Notes: generated by a model not told the origin, from the sequence alone. Shown: positions 1-10,802, counted from the first letter of the stretch. The stretch is DNA of 64,000 nt from Saposhnikovia divaricata (GCA_036435485.1 CM071600.1:115932046-115996045), one strand, 5' to 3'. A program made the numbers and translations.

Positions 1-95
1 CCTAAACACACCCCAATCCTATTCTACATCTAATTTCATCTTAATTTCTTACATCTCCTACATATACATAAACCTATACATACATAAAACCCATC

Positions 96-103
96 TATAT
101 AAA
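96..103 (+). promoter_or_regulatory. Candidate internal TATA box upstream of the late ORF
   Basis: TATATAAA sits about 230 bases before the ORF start, followed by a pyrimidine-rich leader without a long ORF. It could drive a subgenomic transcript of the late ORF. This is inference; a splice from an upstream leader is the alternative. Confidence 0.35.
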
Positions 104-335
104 CCCCAAAAATTCTCAACTTTCATCCATTCAAAGTGCAAGGGGGGATTAAATTCGATTTTTCTGGGGAATCATCTAGCAATTTCACCTCTTTGATTCA
201 ATTGGGTAATATTCTATCTCATCTTTTATTTGAATTTGTGAATTTTGCAAGCTAGGGTTCTTGGTGTGTAATTTGGGGGTTCTTTATTTTGTGAATTTTT
301 GGAGATTGTTGTTATTTGCTTGATATTTGTTGATT

Positions 336-1538
336 ATGACACCTAAGAGACCACGATTAATGGGTGGTAGTAGTATTGCTCGACCATCTTCGGATGAGAA
401 TGATGTTGTGGGAGATGGAGTGGAAAAATTTGTGAATGAGAATGCCAAGGCGGAGTATGGTAGGTTAGTTTCGAAGGGGGTTATTCAAGAAAGAAGGCTT
501 GTGCCATATAAGTATGAGGAGATGGTGGCGATGATTAGTGAGCGGGGTTGGACGTTCTTTTGTGAATTTGCTAATGATGCCTCGTTGGATGTGGTTAGGG
601 AGTTCTATGCTAATGCTTCAATAGCAAGGAATAATGCCACGGTTGTGAGGGGTCGGAAGGTGGATTATTCGCCTCGTGCTATTCGTAATTTGATTAGGCA
701 ACCGCCTAAACCTAGAGAAGCTACGGATTGGGGACAAAAGTCTAAGGATGATGTTGATCTTGATGCACTCATTGGTGAGTTATGTGTTCCGGGAACGAAG
801 TGGAAATGTAAGTTAGGTACGGAGATAAAGCGTACTTTCCCGGCTTCATCATTGTCTGGTTTTGCAAAGGCATGGTTCTTTTTCATCAGTTCTAATATCA
901 TTGCGTCAAACCATGTTTCCGATGTTACTGTTGATCGAGCTATCTTGCTATGGGGTATTCTCAAAGGTGAGTATGTTGACCTTGGGTACCTTATTAATCA
1001 AAATATTCTTCGGTTTTTGGGAAGCAATTCATCGGCTAGTATTCCTTATGCTTCTATTATCTCGTACTTGTGTGATGCATCGAAAGTCAAATGGTATCAA
1101 GGTGAGCCGGTGCATAAACCTATGGTTTCTATTAAGGATGCTACTATTGATCGGTTGAGGTTGAAGGAGTGGCCGGACGGCACTCCTCATCCTAGGGGAT
1201 TAGGTTTTGTTGTTGATGGTGATAGTGGTCAGAGAGCAGGCACTCCGCCACATGTTCAAAGGGCACCAGAAGTGGCTAGGGCAGGTTCTTCGCAGAGTAC
1301 TGTGGATATGTCCATTTTTGAATATTATTTTCGTCGAATGACTAGGCGGTTGGATGCTATGCATGCAAGCAGTCGCCAGTATTCTGAGGACATGGGCATA
1401 GCTTTGGAGGCAAAGTTTCAGTCACCTAGTACTCCTGTTCAGTGGCCTATATTTGGAGCTCGGACTCCGTACCCTCCACCGGATTCTTCTGATGAGGATG
1501 ATGAGGATGACGAGGGTGACGACAGCGAGGACGAGTAG
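336..1538 (+). CDS. Late ORF of the Athila-like element (putative plant transposon protein domain)
   Basis: This is an uninterrupted 400-residue frame, taken from the ATG at 336 (MTPKRPRLM); the frame is also open a few codons upstream without an ATG. The body (about residues 50-270) resembles the plant transposon protein domain that often accompanies Athila/gypsy elements: charged N-terminus, a WTFFCEF segment, then a hydrophobic stretch around SGFAKAWFFFISSNIIASNH. The last 25 residues are a run of Asp/Glu/Ser. No clear signal peptide or transmembrane anchor is visible, so an envelope role is not supported. It lies where env-like ORFs of Athila lie, between pol (outside the window) and the polypurine tract. 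Its function is unknown. Being open over 400 codons, it is either recent or selected. Confidence 0.7.
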   Translation: MTPKRPRLMGGSSIARPSSDENDVVGDGVEKFVNENAKAEYGRLVSKGVIQERRLVPYKYEEMVAMISERGWTFFCEFANDASLDVVREFYANASIARNNATVVRGRKVDYSPRAIRNLIRQPPKPREATDWGQKSKDDVDLDALIGELCVPGTKWKCKLGTEIKRTFPASSLSGFAKAWFFFISSNIIASNHVSDVTVDRAILLWGILKGEYVDLGYLINQNILRFLGSNSSASIPYASIISYLCDASKVKWYQGEPVHKPMVSIKDATIDRLRLKEWPDGTPHPRGLGFVVDGDSGQRAGTPPHVQRAPEVARAGSSQSTVDMSIFEYYFRRMTRRLDAMHASSRQYSEDMGIALEAKFQSPSTPVQWPIFGARTPYPPPDSSDEDDEDDEGDDSEDE

Positions 1539-2945
1539 GTATGTTTTCTACTTTCCCTTGTATTTACTTCCATTCAATGCGGACATTGAATCTTTCAAGT
1601 TTGGGGGTGTTTTGAGGGATGAGTAGTTGTTGTTGTATTATGTGTTCATGTAGGTAGGATTTCATGTTTTGCATATTAGTGATAATTCATGCATATATGT
1701 TCGTGTTATCTACGTTTGTTTCATGTAGGACATTCTGTTTTTATTTCTGTATACCATGTGAGTTCATTCTAGTTGCATTTTCATGTCATGCATATTTCAT
1801 GATCCCTTAAGACGAGCTAATTCTGATTGGTAGGTAGGTGTCTAATTGAGTGTGGTAATGATGAATAGAGGGTTGATTTATAGTTTCTATGAAATTGACT
1901 TGCATGTTACAGGAACAAAACTTTTACACAGTCTCATTGGGTGCTTTTGGGGCTAGGTTGAGGTCATGCTTGTTTGGTTGTTTGAGATTTAATCACTTGA
2001 TTATATTTAGAATTTTCGTTATTCCCTTGATAGCGTAGGGACACTAAAGTCTAAGTTTGGGGGAAACCAGGAATTTCATGCTAGTTGTTTAGTGTTAATG
2101 GCTAGGTGTCAAATGGCTAGTAGCCGGCTCATATTTATATGAGTAGTCTAGGGTTGGAATTGAGAATTCTCATTCCAGATTGCATAGAAAAAAAAAGAAA
2201 AAAAAAAGAAAGAAAAAAAAAGAGTTTCAATTGTTATATGCAAAATTAACCAGGGTGAGCTCTTTAATACTCGAGTAATTAAGTCTGAGGGGACTTAGTC
2301 CTAGTGACCTAAGGCTTTTATAGTCTGGGATCCACTGACCTAACACTCGCTACATGGGTATTATTGTATAAGCCTTTCGGGGTCTTATCCATTGCACGGT
2401 TAAATAAGCATGATAGTAGTAATGTGTCGTAGTAGTAGTAATAAAGCATGAATTTCTGTCTACCTTGGATAAGGATGGAGGTGTTCTTAGGTTATGAAGT
2501 GTCTACAGTCTATTCTATTTATAAACCTGTGATTGTCTTGACGAAGAGCATGTATGATTTTTGACCTAGTTTTGGGAGTATTTCTGATGAGCATTGCACA
2601 CACGCACGTTTCTGTTCATGTAATGTTAGTATACGGGAACTTGGTCGAGCTCTATTTGGATTTAGTTGCATTCTTTGAGATATTTGCTTGTTAGTTGGTT
2701 TTGGTTAGTTTGAAGGAGATCGTTGCATATTTCATATTAGTTGCATTCATGCATTGCATTGCATTAGGTTAAATGGATTTTGTGGGTACATTCGCTATAG
2801 GCCCTCACGAGACCTTACTCGTCCACTGGGGCTGCCTAGGGGTTTAAAGGGCTTGTTGCATATGCCAAATGCAACCGTGATCACCTACGGAAGTGGTACT
2901 AGTTAGGTAGTTGTAATTGTTTATGCTTGAGGACAAGCATCAGTT

Positions 2946-2959
2946 TAAGTTTGGGGGTT
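2946..2959 (+). other. Polypurine tract next to the 3' LTR
   Basis: AAGTTTGGGGGTT directly precedes the LTR start TGATAAGTGG, as expected for the plus-strand primer. The same core (AAGTTTGGGGG) also occurs near 1599 and 2051 in the non-coding region. Confidence 0.75.
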
Positions 2960-4190
2960 TGATAAGTGGATTTTATATCCACTGGGAATGCCTCCGTTCG
3001 GCTTAAATTGATTGTTTTGGACTCAAGTTGTTGTAGTTTTGATGTGTTTTGCTTAGTTGTGCAGATTTACGAGAATGTTGATTAAAGTTGATGCTTCTAT
3101 CGTTCTTGGAGAATTAATTGATTAAAATTCGGATTTTTGGGAAGGGCTGCGCACCTTATACTGTTTGGGCCATATCTGGAGTTCTAGAAGTCCGTTTTCA
3201 GCCCATTTACAGTCCACGCGAAGCTTGAGAGATTTTCTACAATATGGGATAGGTCTTACACGACCAGGCCGCGTGTGGTGGGCCCAGGAAGCACGACCAG
3301 CAGATAGATGGGAGCAGAGAAATTACTGTTTTGCCCTTTTCTAGTTCTAATTGTATTTTGGGCAATTTTTAATACCTAAATTTAATTCTAATTGTAATAG
3401 AAGGTAATATCTTGCTGGGCAAGATTGGTAGAGCCTATTTAAACACATCCTACCATTGTAAATCATAACAATTCATAGCTTTTAATCGTATCAAGGTACT
3501 TTCGATCTTCAATTCTTTCTTCAATATTATGTTTTCATTCATTATCATTATTATTATGTTTTCTTTATTAAATATGCGTAACTAATTCTCTAATCTGAGG
3601 ATTGGGTAGTATTCCTTGGTATTCATGCATGCTTGATTATGTGATTTTCTGCTTTGCTGATCTGTTAATGAGATCTTAACACAATTAGGGGAGTCATGAA
3701 CCTTTGATTGTATTCTAGGGATTGTAATAAGCTTGGGAGAGAAGTTGCAATCTTAGTACATGATTTAACAGACATAATTTGAATATTAGATTGGGAGATG
3801 AATAGGAGAATTGTGAGACATATAATTCTTGGTATTTAACAGTTTATAGATATACTTTGATTGTATCACGGGAGTGACAATTAGGGTGTAGCTGTAAGCA
3901 CTATATTGTAGCCTGGGAGGGTATAGTATAACTTTAGAAGAATTGTTTTCAGCAAGGTAGGAACACAGATATCACATTAATATTGAGCATATATTGAGAC
4001 CAAGTGAAGAATCCCAGTTCTTCGAATTGTTTTTCAACATATTTGAATCTCAGTTTAAAATCAATTCTTAGTGCTTATAATTAGTTCTTGGTTAATTTAG
4101 TTAATACACAAACCCAAAAATTCTTCTCACACAATTCTAGACGTAAAGAGATAAGATACTTGAACTTGATATTACATTAAGTCCTTCCCT
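2960..4190 (+). repeat. 3' LTR of the Athila-like element, truncated
   Basis: It starts TGATAAGTGGATTTTATATCC right after the polypurine tract. A TATTTAAA motif near 3438 is a plausible LTR TATA box. The right side runs to about CCTTCCCTGTG (4192) and then changes character, with no terminal CA and no target duplication, so the end has been lost at a junction with the following copia fragment. Confidence 0.65.
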
Positions 4191-4215
4191 GTGAACGAAC
4201 AACAAAAATACTACT

Positions 4216-4654
4216 AACATAGAAGATCTATGACTGGTTATGCTTTCACTCTGGGTGGTTCGATTGTCAGTTGGAAGGTGGTTCGATTGTCAGTTGGAAA
4301 GCTACTCTGCAACCTTCAGTGACTTTGTCTACTATAGAAGCAGAGCACATGGCATTCACAGAATTCGCTAAAGAAGGAATCTGGTTGAAAGGATTGGTCA
4401 TTGAATTAGGTCTACATCATGATCAGGCTACAGTATTTTGTGACAGTCTTAGTGCAATCCGTTTATCCAAGGATCAAGTCCATCATGAGCGAACTAAGAA
4501 CATAGATGTAAGATATCATTTTCTAAGAAGTGAGAAGAGAATCAAGGTGAGCAAAGTGGGTACTGCAGATAACCCAGCTGATATGCTTACCAAGCCGGTT
4601 CCACATAGCAAGTTTCAACATTGTTTGAACTTGCTAAATGTTCGGAGTTGTTGA
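4216..4654 (+). pseudogene. Copia RNase H fragment, frameshifted
   Basis: The reading frame shows the copia RNase H signatures in order: RSMTGYAFTLGG, SWK, the LSTIEAEHMA catalytic Glu segment, FCDSLSAIRLSKD with the catalytic Asp, HHERTKNIDVRYHF, and the end motif DNPADMLTKPVPHSKF. A direct 23-bp tandem duplication (GGTGGTTCGATTGTCAGTTG plus 3 bases, at 4255-4277 and 4278-4300) adds two bases to the frame and breaks the protein just before the SWK segment. It is a remnant of pol and not functional. Confidence 0.85.
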
Positions 4655-4755
4655 TTGCCCTTTTAGGGCAAAATCTGAGGCAGAAGAGTTTTTTTTTCTG
4701 ATACATCTGGTACATTTGTTTTTTTTGTGAGAGGATTCAAGTCAAGGTGGAGATT

Positions 4756-5100
4756 TGTTAAAATATGCCTTGAATTAGTACTTGCCCCTAACTTTAAGTT
4801 ATGGTATATAAAAACCCATAACTTCAAGTTATGGGTTTCGGTACAAACACCCATAACTTCAAGTTATGGGTTTCGGGACAACGCACGGACTTTTACGGTA
4901 TCTTCTGTGGTATGTTAGGGTTTTCTGTTTTGGGCCTAATTTCAGGGCTATTCTGTAATCGCCTAGAGAGTATTATATAAACTCTCTAGGACATAACCTA
5001 AACGTATTCTGTAATCTGTATTCTCAAGATCAATAAAAGTGTTTCTCTTCTGCCAAAATTCTTGTTCTTCCTTTACGTTTATTTTTGTTCCGTTATAACA
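4756..5100 (+). repeat. 3' LTR of the copia fragment
   Basis: It begins TGTTA and ends TAACA, an inverted 5-bp pair. Inside are two near-perfect palindromes (ACCCATAACTT/AAGTTATGGGT at 4812-4838 and 4849-4871) and a TATA motif (ATTATATAA, 4972-4980) held between perfect 10-bp inverted arms, CCTAGAGAGT and ACTCTCTAGG. Confidence 0.85.
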
Positions 5101-5109
5101 AAACGTATA

Positions 5110-5306
5110 TGTGTAATAGAATGGAACATGATTTGCTGAATGGTGAGTTGCTAAATGAGAGCATGGTGGTATACATCGAGCAGGAGATTTTCAGAGCTGT
5201 GGATGATGAAGCTATTCTGTTGTGTTATGAAAATATGCAAAATCACACGATTCAGTTGTCATCCTTTGCCTCTTCAAGCAAGGAGAGCTCAAGTGTTGGC
5301 AACTAA
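5110..5306 (+). pseudogene. C-terminal fragment of a hAT transposase (TTF/ZMYM1-like type)
   Basis: The frame carries NRM followed by LLNESMVVYIEQEIFRAVDD and an ENMQ segment. This fits the C-terminal end of hAT-derived, TTF-type zinc finger transposases, where a helix of the form LND-x-VVYIE-x-EIF-x-x-VD closes the dimerisation domain. Only about 60 residues remain, with no catalytic region. The frame starts within the preceding LTR, so the upstream codons are not native. A chance match is possible but the motif order is specific. Confidence 0.55.
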
Positions 5307-6768
5307 AATTAGTTGTGAACTTTTGGATATAATTAATGAGAAAAAGGATCCTAAGATATATCTCAGGAAACTTTTCCTAAGATACATACAGAATAACCTT
5401 TAAAATTTGCTGGGCCCGCAGGGCTAATTAAAAATCTCTGAATTTACTAAAATGACCACCCCATTTTTATATATAAAAATTAGGTATCTCAGGGAATTTA
5501 TCTGAGATATATCTCAGGCTCCCTACTCTCATAATTAATTTGTTTTAACGCTATTCTATATTTGTGCACAGGGTCATGTGGAGTCATTATTCTCCAAACT
5601 CCAAAATATTGAAGAGCTTGCTGTTAAAATGTCCCCTGTTCTAGTGTCTTGATTTTTGTTTTATTGTTTAGTGTTCTACATTGTTATATATATGTATATT
5701 ATATGTACCCAATTCTGAAAGTTGAAATCATATCCATTTGTTAGGCTCTTGCTCTTTGTTTAATCTGGTGTTGGTTAAAGTTTCCACATCTGAATATGGA
5801 AAGAAAAAACATATTCAATCTCCTTTAGTGGCAAGTGGCAAGCTCATAGTCATACGAGCTCTCATGAAATAGGTTGTTATTATAGCTTCTGCAGGGACGC
5901 AATGAATATACGATTTTAGTGATAATGAAACTAGTTTAGTATCATCCTGGAGAATGGAGATATCTTTAATAAACTAAATAGTAGTATTTGCTAGCAGTAA
6001 AGACTTGAACATTTCTTGAAATAATGCCAACCACCAGGGTACCACTTAAGTGGAGAAGAAGGAATCTTTCTACATCAGAAGAGATGGAACCTTGCATTCA
6101 TGACACTGGTCACACTTCAGCAGCTGATCATAAAACAAAGATGCAGGTTCAAAAAATTACAATCTCATCCCAAGCGTACTTTCATCCACAGCTAAAGAGG
6201 TAGAATAGCACATGAACTTGTGATCTTGTCTGTTATCTACATTAAATTGTGATACATCAGTGATGAACTTAAGATTGCGGTCTTTAAAATTAAAGTTTAC
6301 TCTTGTGCTGTTTTTTTTGTTCTTGTTTTTCTTGCAATGATAAGTCGGGATTGTGTGTTATCTGCAAGGTTTCTCTACGTGCTTTTTGAAAACAGTCATG
6401 CTTTAATTTTATAATCCAAGACTGAGAAATCTGTATGCCTCTCGTTCTTGTTCGTTAAGGAAATAAATAAAGTAATACTTTTGCCATTCTGTACGCAAAT
6501 CAAGAAAGAAGACTTTGATTAAAAAAAAAAATTTTTGTGAAAGCTTTGATAAAGTTTCCCAGATAATTAAAAATAGACTCTTTCTGAAAAGTATTCAGTA
6601 TAGATTCAACCTTTTCTTGTTTGTGCCAAATATCATCTTCCATATTCTCAATTACATTCCAAACTTAACAATTGATCTCATCAATTTCCTTTACTTGCAA
6701 CTTGGTAGAGCTAAACTAGACAACGATGGAAATGAAGGGAATCAACAAAATAAATTGTAAGTTGATAG
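5307..6768. other. Intergenic, no gene recognised
   Basis: AT-rich sequence. A small ATG frame at 6024-6203 (59 codons, plus) is open but matches nothing I know. Around 5350-5520 the motif ATATCTCAGG recurs, including the palindrome CTGAGATATATCTCAG at 5502-5517; a similar block lies near 48800. The frame at 6515-6760 is low-complexity and not supported as a gene. Confidence 0.4.
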
Positions 6769-6960
6769 TGTTAACATATATAATATTAGCTTATAATTGG
6801 ATAGTTCTATTATTATGTTGGTTTTCTTGTTATGATAATTTTCTTTATTATTGTTGGATGTTGGCTATATAAACCCTTGTTTGTAATTAAGAACAAGTTT
6901 CATTATAATAAAATACTAGTTTTTTCTCTTCTTCCAATACTTTATCATGGTATTTAGAGC
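6769..6960 (+). mobile_element. Short copia-type 5' LTR with degenerate primer binding site
   Basis: A TGTTAACA...TTTATCA block of 179 bp (6769-6947) is followed at once by TGGTATTTAGAGC, one or two changes from the initiator-Met primer site TGGTATCAGAGC. CTATATAAACCC near 6868 is a likely LTR TATA box. No matching second LTR or pol was found downstream, so this is a solo end or a TRIM-like remnant. Confidence 0.6.
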
Positions 6961-7274
6961 TAGCTTCGATCCGGGATCGGTTGATTGAGAGTTGAACGTG
7001 TTTTATTCCGCATGTTGGATTAAAACATGTTAATTTTTTTTCTTCTCGTTTTCTTCTTCAAATCGGTTGTTTTTTTTTTCTTTCTTGGATGATATTGATT
7101 TAGGTTTGTAATCATGATTTTTTTCCCCCGAATCAGTTAAGTTGAGTTCACTGGTTGTTTTTAATCAATTGTTTTCTTCTTCATATTGGTTGGATTTTCT
7201 TGGGAACAAATTGATTTTGGTTGAATTTTTTCTACTGGTTCTGTTTAGTAACGTTTTAGAACTTAATTAAAATT

Positions 7275-7525
7275 GTAGAAACTAAGAGAGAATGAGGTGA
7301 GATGCAGAAAGAATTTGAGAAGAGAAGAGCAGAAGATTTATTATCAAAACTCATAATCCTTTTTCATATTGTCTAGGCTTCTTATACAAAATATTGAAAT
7401 AAGATACTAAAATAATATAATTTAATTATTTTCCTAAATTATTTAGAAGTTCCAATTTTGTTGGGACCTTCCTTTGAAACCTTAAGGTTTTAGATGAGCT
7501 GGTTACTTAACATGGTATCATAGCT
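7275..7525 (+). mobile_element. Second LTR/primer-site remnant
   Basis: TGTAGAAACTAAG at 7275 to ACTTAACA at 7512 could be an LTR, because TGGTATCATAGC, close to the initiator-Met primer site, follows directly. A 31-bp segment (GGTTTTAGATGAGCTGGTTA core) is repeated on both sides of the primer site at about 7484-7510 and 7531-7557. No coding region follows. Confidence 0.45.
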
Positions 7526-7629
7526 CCGTTAAGGTTTTAGATGAGCTGGTTACTTAGCAGCTTGAGACAGAAATTGTATCTGATCATACTTGGACCAGCA
7601 TACTTATAATTATTTGTCCATTTAACATT

Positions 7630-7846
7630 GTGCCTGTTTGGCTCAGTTTATTTTAAGAATTTATTGACTTATTTTCAGGTAAAAATTTTATATTTTGAAA
7701 ATTTCCTTTTATACACGTATTTAATGTATCTTTGAAATTCAGTAAGTTGTAAAAATAAGTTGGAAAATAAGTTGGAAAGTTAGGAATCTCTAACTTTGTC
7801 TTAAAATAAGTTGACTTATTCTGAAAAAAGTTCCCCCAAACACCCC
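7630..7846. mobile_element. 217-bp MITE with ATT target duplication
   Basis: Terminal inverted segments around TGTTTGG (left) and CCAAACA (right) flank AT-rich sequence with AATAAGTTACTTATT-like inner repeats. ATT is present directly on both sides (7627-7629 and 7847-7849). The second copy at 11798-12006 has the same ends and the same 3-bp duplication, which fits a Tourist/PIF-Harbinger-like MITE better than hAT. Confidence 0.6.
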
Positions 7847-8640
7847 ATTGTAATAAAGCAAATAATAGAAACAAGCGTGCAAATATCTCCAATAAGAGGC
7901 TCAAATACTTTATCAGATAAAAGTAAAATATAAGACTTTGAGTTAGAATGCCATGTCAACTGAAGGTGTGACCTTTATCAACTCATCACTTATTTCTTGC
8001 ATTACCCTGGAAAACCATGTTGTTAGCTGATTCATTATGCACTAGGGAATAAGTTCTGAATAGGATTTTCCACTGCAATTTGCATACTCACTGCAGCCAC
8101 TGTTGAATTATAAATACTTTTTTTCGAACAACTTGACTAATTTTCCTCAGCATAAGCATCACTTTAGAGTTAAGTCCGAGTCTCTATTTACGCTCCTCGT
8201 GATTGATTCTTGAAATGTTGACTCAAAAAAACATATAGCTAGGCATCGGACATTTGTAAGTGCTGAAAGAAATAATTAAAACTCCGTGTTAGTTTATTGT
8301 TAGGATATTTAAGATTGTTTCAATGATGAGGAGGAAAGGAATAGGAACGCTGCTAAAGAAATCGAAATTAAAAAGAAAATAGTGAATAGTTATATAATTT
8401 GCCTCTGCTTTTCTTTGTTTATTGTCTACCTTCTAAAAGTGCTGTTGCTAAAAGATTGTCCAATAGTAAGGTATACTTTTATTTGCTGACACAAAAGTTT
8501 ATTGATTTCCTTGGACTATACATTGGAGCCAGACCCTTCTTCCATCACCACCCTATAATAACAGAAAAGGCAAATAAATATGCATGTGCTGCAGAAACCA
8601 TAAACCCCAATCATAATTAGCCACCTTCAGATATTTTAAT
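7847..8640. other. Intergenic, upstream of the MYB gene
   Basis: No ORF or repeat that I can name. The small open frame at 8399-8620 shows no recognisable motif. Promoter elements of the MYB gene probably lie in the right half. Confidence 0.3.
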
Positions 8641-8981
8641 CTCTACTTTTCCCAGTCTAAATCTCTTATCATTAGGGTTCATCCATGACCAGACAACAGA
8701 ACTATACTTCCTGATATTCTGATCATCTATCTCCTAATTTTCTTATATCAAGCACAATCTTCAACTTGCTCCTGATTCCTTAGAATCAATCACTTTAATC
8801 AACTTGATTACTTCTTTTCGATATCTTTGTAATTTTCTTTTAAGTATTAGACTGGTTTTCTGCTTAGAGAAATCAAGGTCTTCAAAATAATTATTTTGGA
8901 TTCGCTTAATCGTTTGGTTGGCAGGATTTGGGCTTGTATTTATTCTAGTAAGATCAGTTCTAATTTCAAGATTCTCAAAAG

Positions 8982-9160
8982 GTTAGATTTTTTTCTATTT
9001 CTATTTTTGATGGATCTTTAATTTTTGCTGTTTCGAATAAAGACTATATATTTTGATTCCCATTGAAAGATTATTAGTATATATTTAAGGTCTTAGTGAA
9101 GTTTGTCAATATCTTCATTCTTGATTTTGTTCACTAAATCTTGAAAGTTTCCAAACATAG
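8982..9160 (+). other. Candidate 5' UTR intron of the MYB gene
   Basis: AAAAG|GTTAGA at 8981/8982 and CATAG|GCAG at 9160/9161 form a plausible GT-AG pair with a T-rich body, leaving a 20-base leader before the ATG at 9181. No transcript evidence is available. Confidence 0.4.
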
Positions 9161-9180
9161 GCAGTTGGAACTTTGCAGAT

Positions 9181-10368
9181 ATGGAGACTTTGTATCCTGC
9201 ATCTCACACTTTCAGTATAAACTGGTTGATGCAAGAGTTTCAAAGCACAATCTGGACAACAGAAGACAACAAGAAGTTTGAGAGTTGTCTAGCACTTTTC
9301 GACAAAGAGACCCCTGATCGATGGATAAAGGTGGCATCTATGATCCCCGGGAAAACAGTGTTTGATGTGATTGAGCAGTACAGAAAATTGGTGGCTGATA
9401 TTTGTGATATTGAAGCTGGTCTGTTCCCACTTCCGGGTGACCCACAGGACTCCTCTTTCACAATGGAATTGGCAAAAATTCCAGAATTTAATGAATTTAG
9501 AAAGAGGCCTTTGCCTTGTAGATCTTCTGATCAGGAGAAAAAGAAAGGTGTACCTTGGACAGAAGATGAACACAGGTGATTTTTTTATTTTATTTTATTT
9601 TTTGTGTAATTGTTGTTTTCAAGGTAAACAGTTCTTAAGCAGGTGCTTCACGATAAAAATGCTAATGTCTTACTCTTGACAACTTAGAGGGACTTAACTG
9701 TTGTCAAAACTGCAAACTTTACACTAGGTACATCAAAGATGAGAACTGATTTCTGTGTATTCTTAGATCAGTTCTATAGGCAGTTTATGAGTTATAACAA
9801 CTTTGTTTATAGCTTATCAGAAGAGGATTAGTTACCGTTGCTAACACTTCTATAGACAGAACTTCTCACCATCACTTTATCTTCTAATGGTAGAGTATTA
9901 TTTGTCTGATGATATAATGATAGGCGGTTTCTGATGGGGCTTCAAAAGCATGGCAAAGGAGACTGGAGGAACATTGCGCGAAACTTTGTAATCACCAAGA
10001 CATCAACTCAAGTGGCAAGCCATGCTCAGAAGTACTACTTAAGACAACTTTCAGAAGGGAAAGAAAAGAGGAGGCCTAGTATCCACGACATCACCACAAT
10101 CCATCTGCCAGACACTACTCCATCCGATGATTACAAATTTCCTGCAGATGACAAGTCTACCTTCATTCCACAGCCAGAAAAGTCCACTAGCATGCAAAAA
10201 AAAGTTCTTGACTGGAATAACACAGATGATGGATCATTGATGATGTTCAACTCGGTGCATAATAACACATTTATGCCGTATAAGCATGAGATTGGTGGCC
10301 ATGGAGCTGATTTCAGCCCTCTGAATTCAGGATTTCAGTTCCAAGCAGCTAGACATCAAATTTGGTAA
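9181..10368 (+). CDS. DIVARICATA-like MYB transcription factor (two MYB repeats, SHAQKY class)
   Basis: Two exons, 9181-9575 and 9924-10368, joined by a phase-2 GT-AG intron, give 279 residues. Repeat 1 (about 24-75) starts with WTTEDNKKFE and has the DRW-x-KVA-x-MIPGKT helix typical of DIVARICATA. Repeat 2 (about 121-175) begins KKGVPWTEDEHRRFLMGL, has GKGDWRNIARNFV and the DNA-reading helix TQVASHAQKYY, then RRPSIHDITT. Family members bind I-box-like DNA and act in the nucleus, often partnered by DRIF-type MYB proteins in petal, seed or stress programmes. Length and exon count match the family. The usual SHAQKYF ends in Tyr here, a mild change. The start METLYPASHT aligns with family starts. 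No frame damage is seen, so it is probably functional. Confidence 0.92.
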
Positions 10369-10802
10369 TAGAAGAAAACATTGCCCCTTGATAAGTTGGC
10401 TAGTTTGTGTGATGAATGCTAAAAACTTGAGTTATTAGTCATTGGTTATGGAATAGAGATGTGATATAATCTAGCTTGTCAGACATACTAGAGAAATGGA
10501 ATCATATCTGAACTTAATTTGATGTCGAATGCAGCAGATTATTAAATTTGCACATATTCTTATGTTTGTCCAGCTGAGAATCTAATGGTTAACTTCTGAG
10601 GTCCCTTGACCCTGTAAACTAAAATTGAACTATATTGTACCTGAACACCATATATGCGGACTATGCTACAAAATTCGGAAACGATATATATTTTTTTTTG
10701 ACAAAAACAAAATGATAATTTAAATAACCCCTTCTACATCCGTTATTTCGACAAAATCTAAACTCTCGAAAAATTTAATCGAGTTAAGATTAATGTAATT
10801 AC
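10369..10802. other. 3' UTR of the MYB gene and short spacer
   Basis: Non-coding sequence following the TAA. A poly-T run sits at about 10690. No clear polyadenylation site can be singled out, and no second gene is seen. Confidence 0.4.

Larger units (their letters stand above)
1..4190 (+). mobile_element. 3' part of an Athila-like Ty3/gypsy retrotransposon, truncated at both ends
   Basis: The order is late ORF, about 1.4 kb of non-coding DNA with repeated AAGTTTGGGGG motifs, a final polypurine tract, then an LTR opening TGATAAGTGG. This is the 3' architecture known for Athila-type gypsy elements. Gag and pol would lie left of the window. The LTR loses its expected end near 4190, where unrelated sequence leads into a copia fragment. 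A poly-A/G stretch at about 2185-2224 lies inside the non-coding part. The lineage call is from architecture and LTR start, not from pol. Confidence 0.75.
4207..5100 (+). mobile_element. 3' end of a Ty1/copia element (RNase H plus 3' LTR)
   Basis: It contains the C-terminal RNase H part of a copia polyprotein, a purine-rich tract (CAAGGTGGAGAT, ending 4755) and a 345-bp LTR. Gag, integrase and most of reverse transcriptase are missing. The left edge abuts the broken Athila LTR, so an original target duplication cannot be read. Confidence 0.85.

Noticed and set aside
665..964. Minus-strand ORF inside the late Athila-like ORF
   Set aside because: Antisense shadow of the 400-codon frame, with no domain of its own.
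336..1538. Calling the Athila-like late ORF an envelope protein
   Set aside because: No signal peptide, transmembrane segment or protease site can be seen in the translation.
6515..6760. Plus-strand ORF of 81 codons
   Set aside because: Phe/Ile/Asn-rich low-complexity translation of AT-rich DNA, with no motif or context.
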